Of a stretch of 9,220 bases of DNA, positions 6,548 through 9,220 are shown piece by piece. The stretch covers positions 1-9,220 of the forward strand of contig JANWVS010000046.1 of the NCBI GenBank assembly GCA_025056835.1, read 5' to 3'. The position numbers and the translations under genes are program-made. Every line of letters starts with the position of its first letter. Positions within the stretch are counted from its first letter, which is position 1. The DNA comes from Gemmataceae bacterium (GTDB lineage: Bacteria > Planctomycetota > Planctomycetia > Gemmatales > Gemmataceae). The notes below the pieces were generated by a model, which was given only the letters and a program-made list of their open reading frames with translations, searched no databases and was not told the DNA's origin.

Positions 6548-7291
6548 TCAGCGCCGAAAGTTCCAGGCCGCGGTCCGGTACCGCCGCTCCACCAATTGCG
6601 TGATTCGAGCTGAAGAGTCTTCCGGCCAGTCGAGCGGTTCCACGGTCCAGCCGGTGTCGCGCTGGAACCTGTCGATGATTGCCGCGGCGAACTCCTGGAC
6701 CGGCAGCGGCGAACGACCACTGAGATCGTCGATGCCGGGCAATTGCGGCGTGTGTCGGCTGCGGCCCAACAAGATCCCGCCGTGTTGCAGCAAAGCACCC
6801 TGGCGCCGCCGTTGGGCGCTGCCGACAACCTTACAACCTCTGCAGACTACGTCCCCGACCGTTTGCTTTTGAAAACAGAGCACATCTCCAAGACAACGCG
6901 GACTGTCAACGAGGCGTACGCCGCACCTCCCTAAAAGACGCTCCATCGCTTGCACGATGATCCGGTGCATGCGGATCAGCCACGATTCCTTGACTTGCCA
7001 GGGTGATCCCGGCGGCAATGCCAGAGCATAAGTCAGTTCTTTGTCGTGGACCAGGGCCGCGCCGCCGGTGGGACGCCGCACCCAAGGAAGAGCTGCCAGC
7101 TTCCGATCGGTCAGTCGGTCCGCCGCCGGTTGAAAGTAACCCAGGCTGAGCGTGGCCGGTTGCCACTGATAAAACCGCAGGACCGCCGACTGCCACCCGC
7201 CTGCCATTTCCAAGAGCACTTCATCGGTCGCCATGTGGGTCGGGCCGTCGGCCACAACCATCGGAAGCACGCGGCAAAGAGGACGATCCAT
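6548..7291 (-). CDS. Lipoate/octanoate protein transferase family (LplA/LipM-like)
   Basis: A 247-residue BPL/LPL-domain protein that should transfer lipoate or octanoate to a lysine of an acceptor such as GcvH. Family motifs are ADGPTHMATDEVLLE (14-28), the substrate-binding RRPTGGAALVHD (72-83), Lys154 in KVVGSAQ (154-160) and GALLQHGGILL (165-175). Cys139 in LCFQ, 15 residues before Lys154, lies where LipM-type octanoyltransferases have their catalytic cysteine. That argues for a LipM-like acyl-enzyme mechanism rather than an ATP-dependent ligase, but this rests on remembered alignment. The length suits a single catalytic domain without the LplA C-terminal domain. It starts 27 nt after the gcvPB stop with a weak ribosome-binding site, so it is probably the last gene of the gcv operon. 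That position fits modification of GcvH. Confidence 0.85.
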   Translation of the reverse strand: MDRPLCRVLPMVVADGPTHMATDEVLLEMAGGWQSAVLRFYQWQPATLSLGYFQPAADRLTDRKLAALPWVRRPTGGAALVHDKELTYALALPPGSPWQVKESWLIRMHRIIVQAMERLLGRCGVRLVDSPRCLGDVLCFQKQTVGDVVCRGCKVVGSAQRRRQGALLQHGGILLGRSRHTPQLPGIDDLSGRSPLPVQEFAAAIIDRFQRDTGWTVEPLDWPEDSSARITQLVERRYRTAAWNFRR

Positions 7292-7318
7292 AAATCACGC
7301 GACACACCGCCGCGACCG

Positions 7319-8815
<1,497 letters not shown>

Positions 8816-8883
8816 CGGAGGTCATCCACAGTGCGAATCAGGCAAACACCAGACAGCGCCGACCGCAGCCGGCCGAAGGGAGG
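8816..8883 (-). other. gcvPA-gcvPB spacer
   Basis: This 68-nt gap is long for subunits made in equal amounts. I see no stem-loop, promoter or strong ribosome-binding site in it. Close to the gcvPB start the minus strand reads GGATGACCTCCG before ATG, with no purine-rich site at the right distance. Confidence 0.4.
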
Positions 8884-9220
8884 CTAAAGAAGCTTACGTA
8901 GAGCCTCGACATAACCGTCTAGTTCAGCCCGCGTGCGTTTTTCCGTAACGGCGATCGAAACACAATCGCGAAGGGTGGGATACCACCGACCCAGCGGCAG
9001 CCCCGCGAGGTAGCCAGCCTCCACCATACGGCGCAACATCGCGTCGACATCGCCGGGGAACCTGATTGTGAATTCTTTGAAAAACGGCCGGGCGAACGCC
9101 GGTGCCGCACCGATGTTGGCTAACTTATCGGCAAGGTAATGTGCCTTCTGCAAGCACAGCTCGGCCGTTTCCCGCAACCCCTGCGGCCCCAGCGCCGTCA
9201 GGTAGACGGCCGCGCGTAGG
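8884..9220 (-). CDS. gcvPA: Glycine decarboxylase (P-protein) subunit 1, C-terminal part
   Basis: The last 112 or so codons of the partner subunit of the split P-protein; the start lies beyond the right edge. The visible residues begin LRAAVYLTALGPQGLRETAELCLQ, where GPQGLRExAELC and the following KAHYLADKL match the end of GcvPA. Next come FKEFTIRFPGDVDAMLRRMV, GYLAGLPLGRWYP and CVSIAVTEKRTRAELDGYVEAL before the stop at 8886-8884. The frame is open through to the edge. A separate GcvPA and GcvPB, rather than one fused GcvP, is the arrangement of many Gram-positive bacteria, archaea and planctomycetes. gcvT and gcvH would be expected upstream but are not visible here. Confidence 0.93.
   Translation of the reverse strand, partial: LRAAVYLTALGPQGLRETAELCLQKAHYLADKLANIGAAPAFARPFFKEFTIRFPGDVDAMLRRMVEAGYLAGLPLGRWYPTLRDCVSIAVTEKRTRAELDGYVEALRKLL

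Noticed and set aside
6541..6548. AGCTAGCT palindrome at the end of the lipoate-transferase gene
   Set aside because: Eight bp only, overlapping a stop codon; not distinguishable from chance.

Overview
The window reads as a GC-rich piece of a planctomycete chromosome, probably near Pirellulales. The basis is recalled family resemblance, not a search: a split glycine decarboxylase followed by a lipoate-ligase-like gene, a GT87 membrane protein with a planctomycete-style RSAxVRW...NPPI segment, and a secreted Cys-rich protein with CC pairs. Seven of the nine genes are on the minus strand and two on the plus strand. I see no tRNA, rRNA, CRISPR array, insertion sequence, phage gene or defence gene.

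Left block (1-4387, minus strand, read right to left): a GT87/DUF2029 polytopic glycosyltransferase (4387-2921), argJ (2921-1740), an ABC-type ATPase (1738-818) and its ABC-2-like permease (799 to the left edge, 3' end missing). The junctions are a 1-nt TGATG overlap, a 1-nt gap and an 18-nt gap, so this looks like one transcription unit despite mixed functions. A TATACT hexamer 6 nt before the argJ ATG could add an internal leaderless promoter.

Middle block (4388-6442, plus strand): a 103-bp divergent spacer with a perfect 7-bp inverted repeat, then a 371-aa membrane protein with an N-terminal domain resembling GYF_2 in layout. After a 239-bp spacer comes a small probably secreted protein with 19 cysteines and two copies of an [DE]RI..RD-C-x-S-C unit.

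The convergent spacer (6443-6547) holds nested perfect inverted repeats that can fold as a three-way junction. It is most simply a two-way terminator but is the most structured non-coding stretch here.

Right block (6548-9220, minus strand): gcvPA (5' end outside the window), gcvPB and a lipoate/octanoate transferase-family gene. GcvPA and GcvPB form the PLP-dependent P-protein of the glycine cleavage system. The third gene plausibly supplies the lipoyl group of GcvH; gcvT and gcvH are not in the window.

Most of the window is housekeeping. I found no convincing new multi-gene system. The items worth a second look are the Cys-rich repeat protein, the structured convergent spacer, the possible leaderless argJ promoter, the GYF_2-like membrane protein and a charged insertion in GcvPB.
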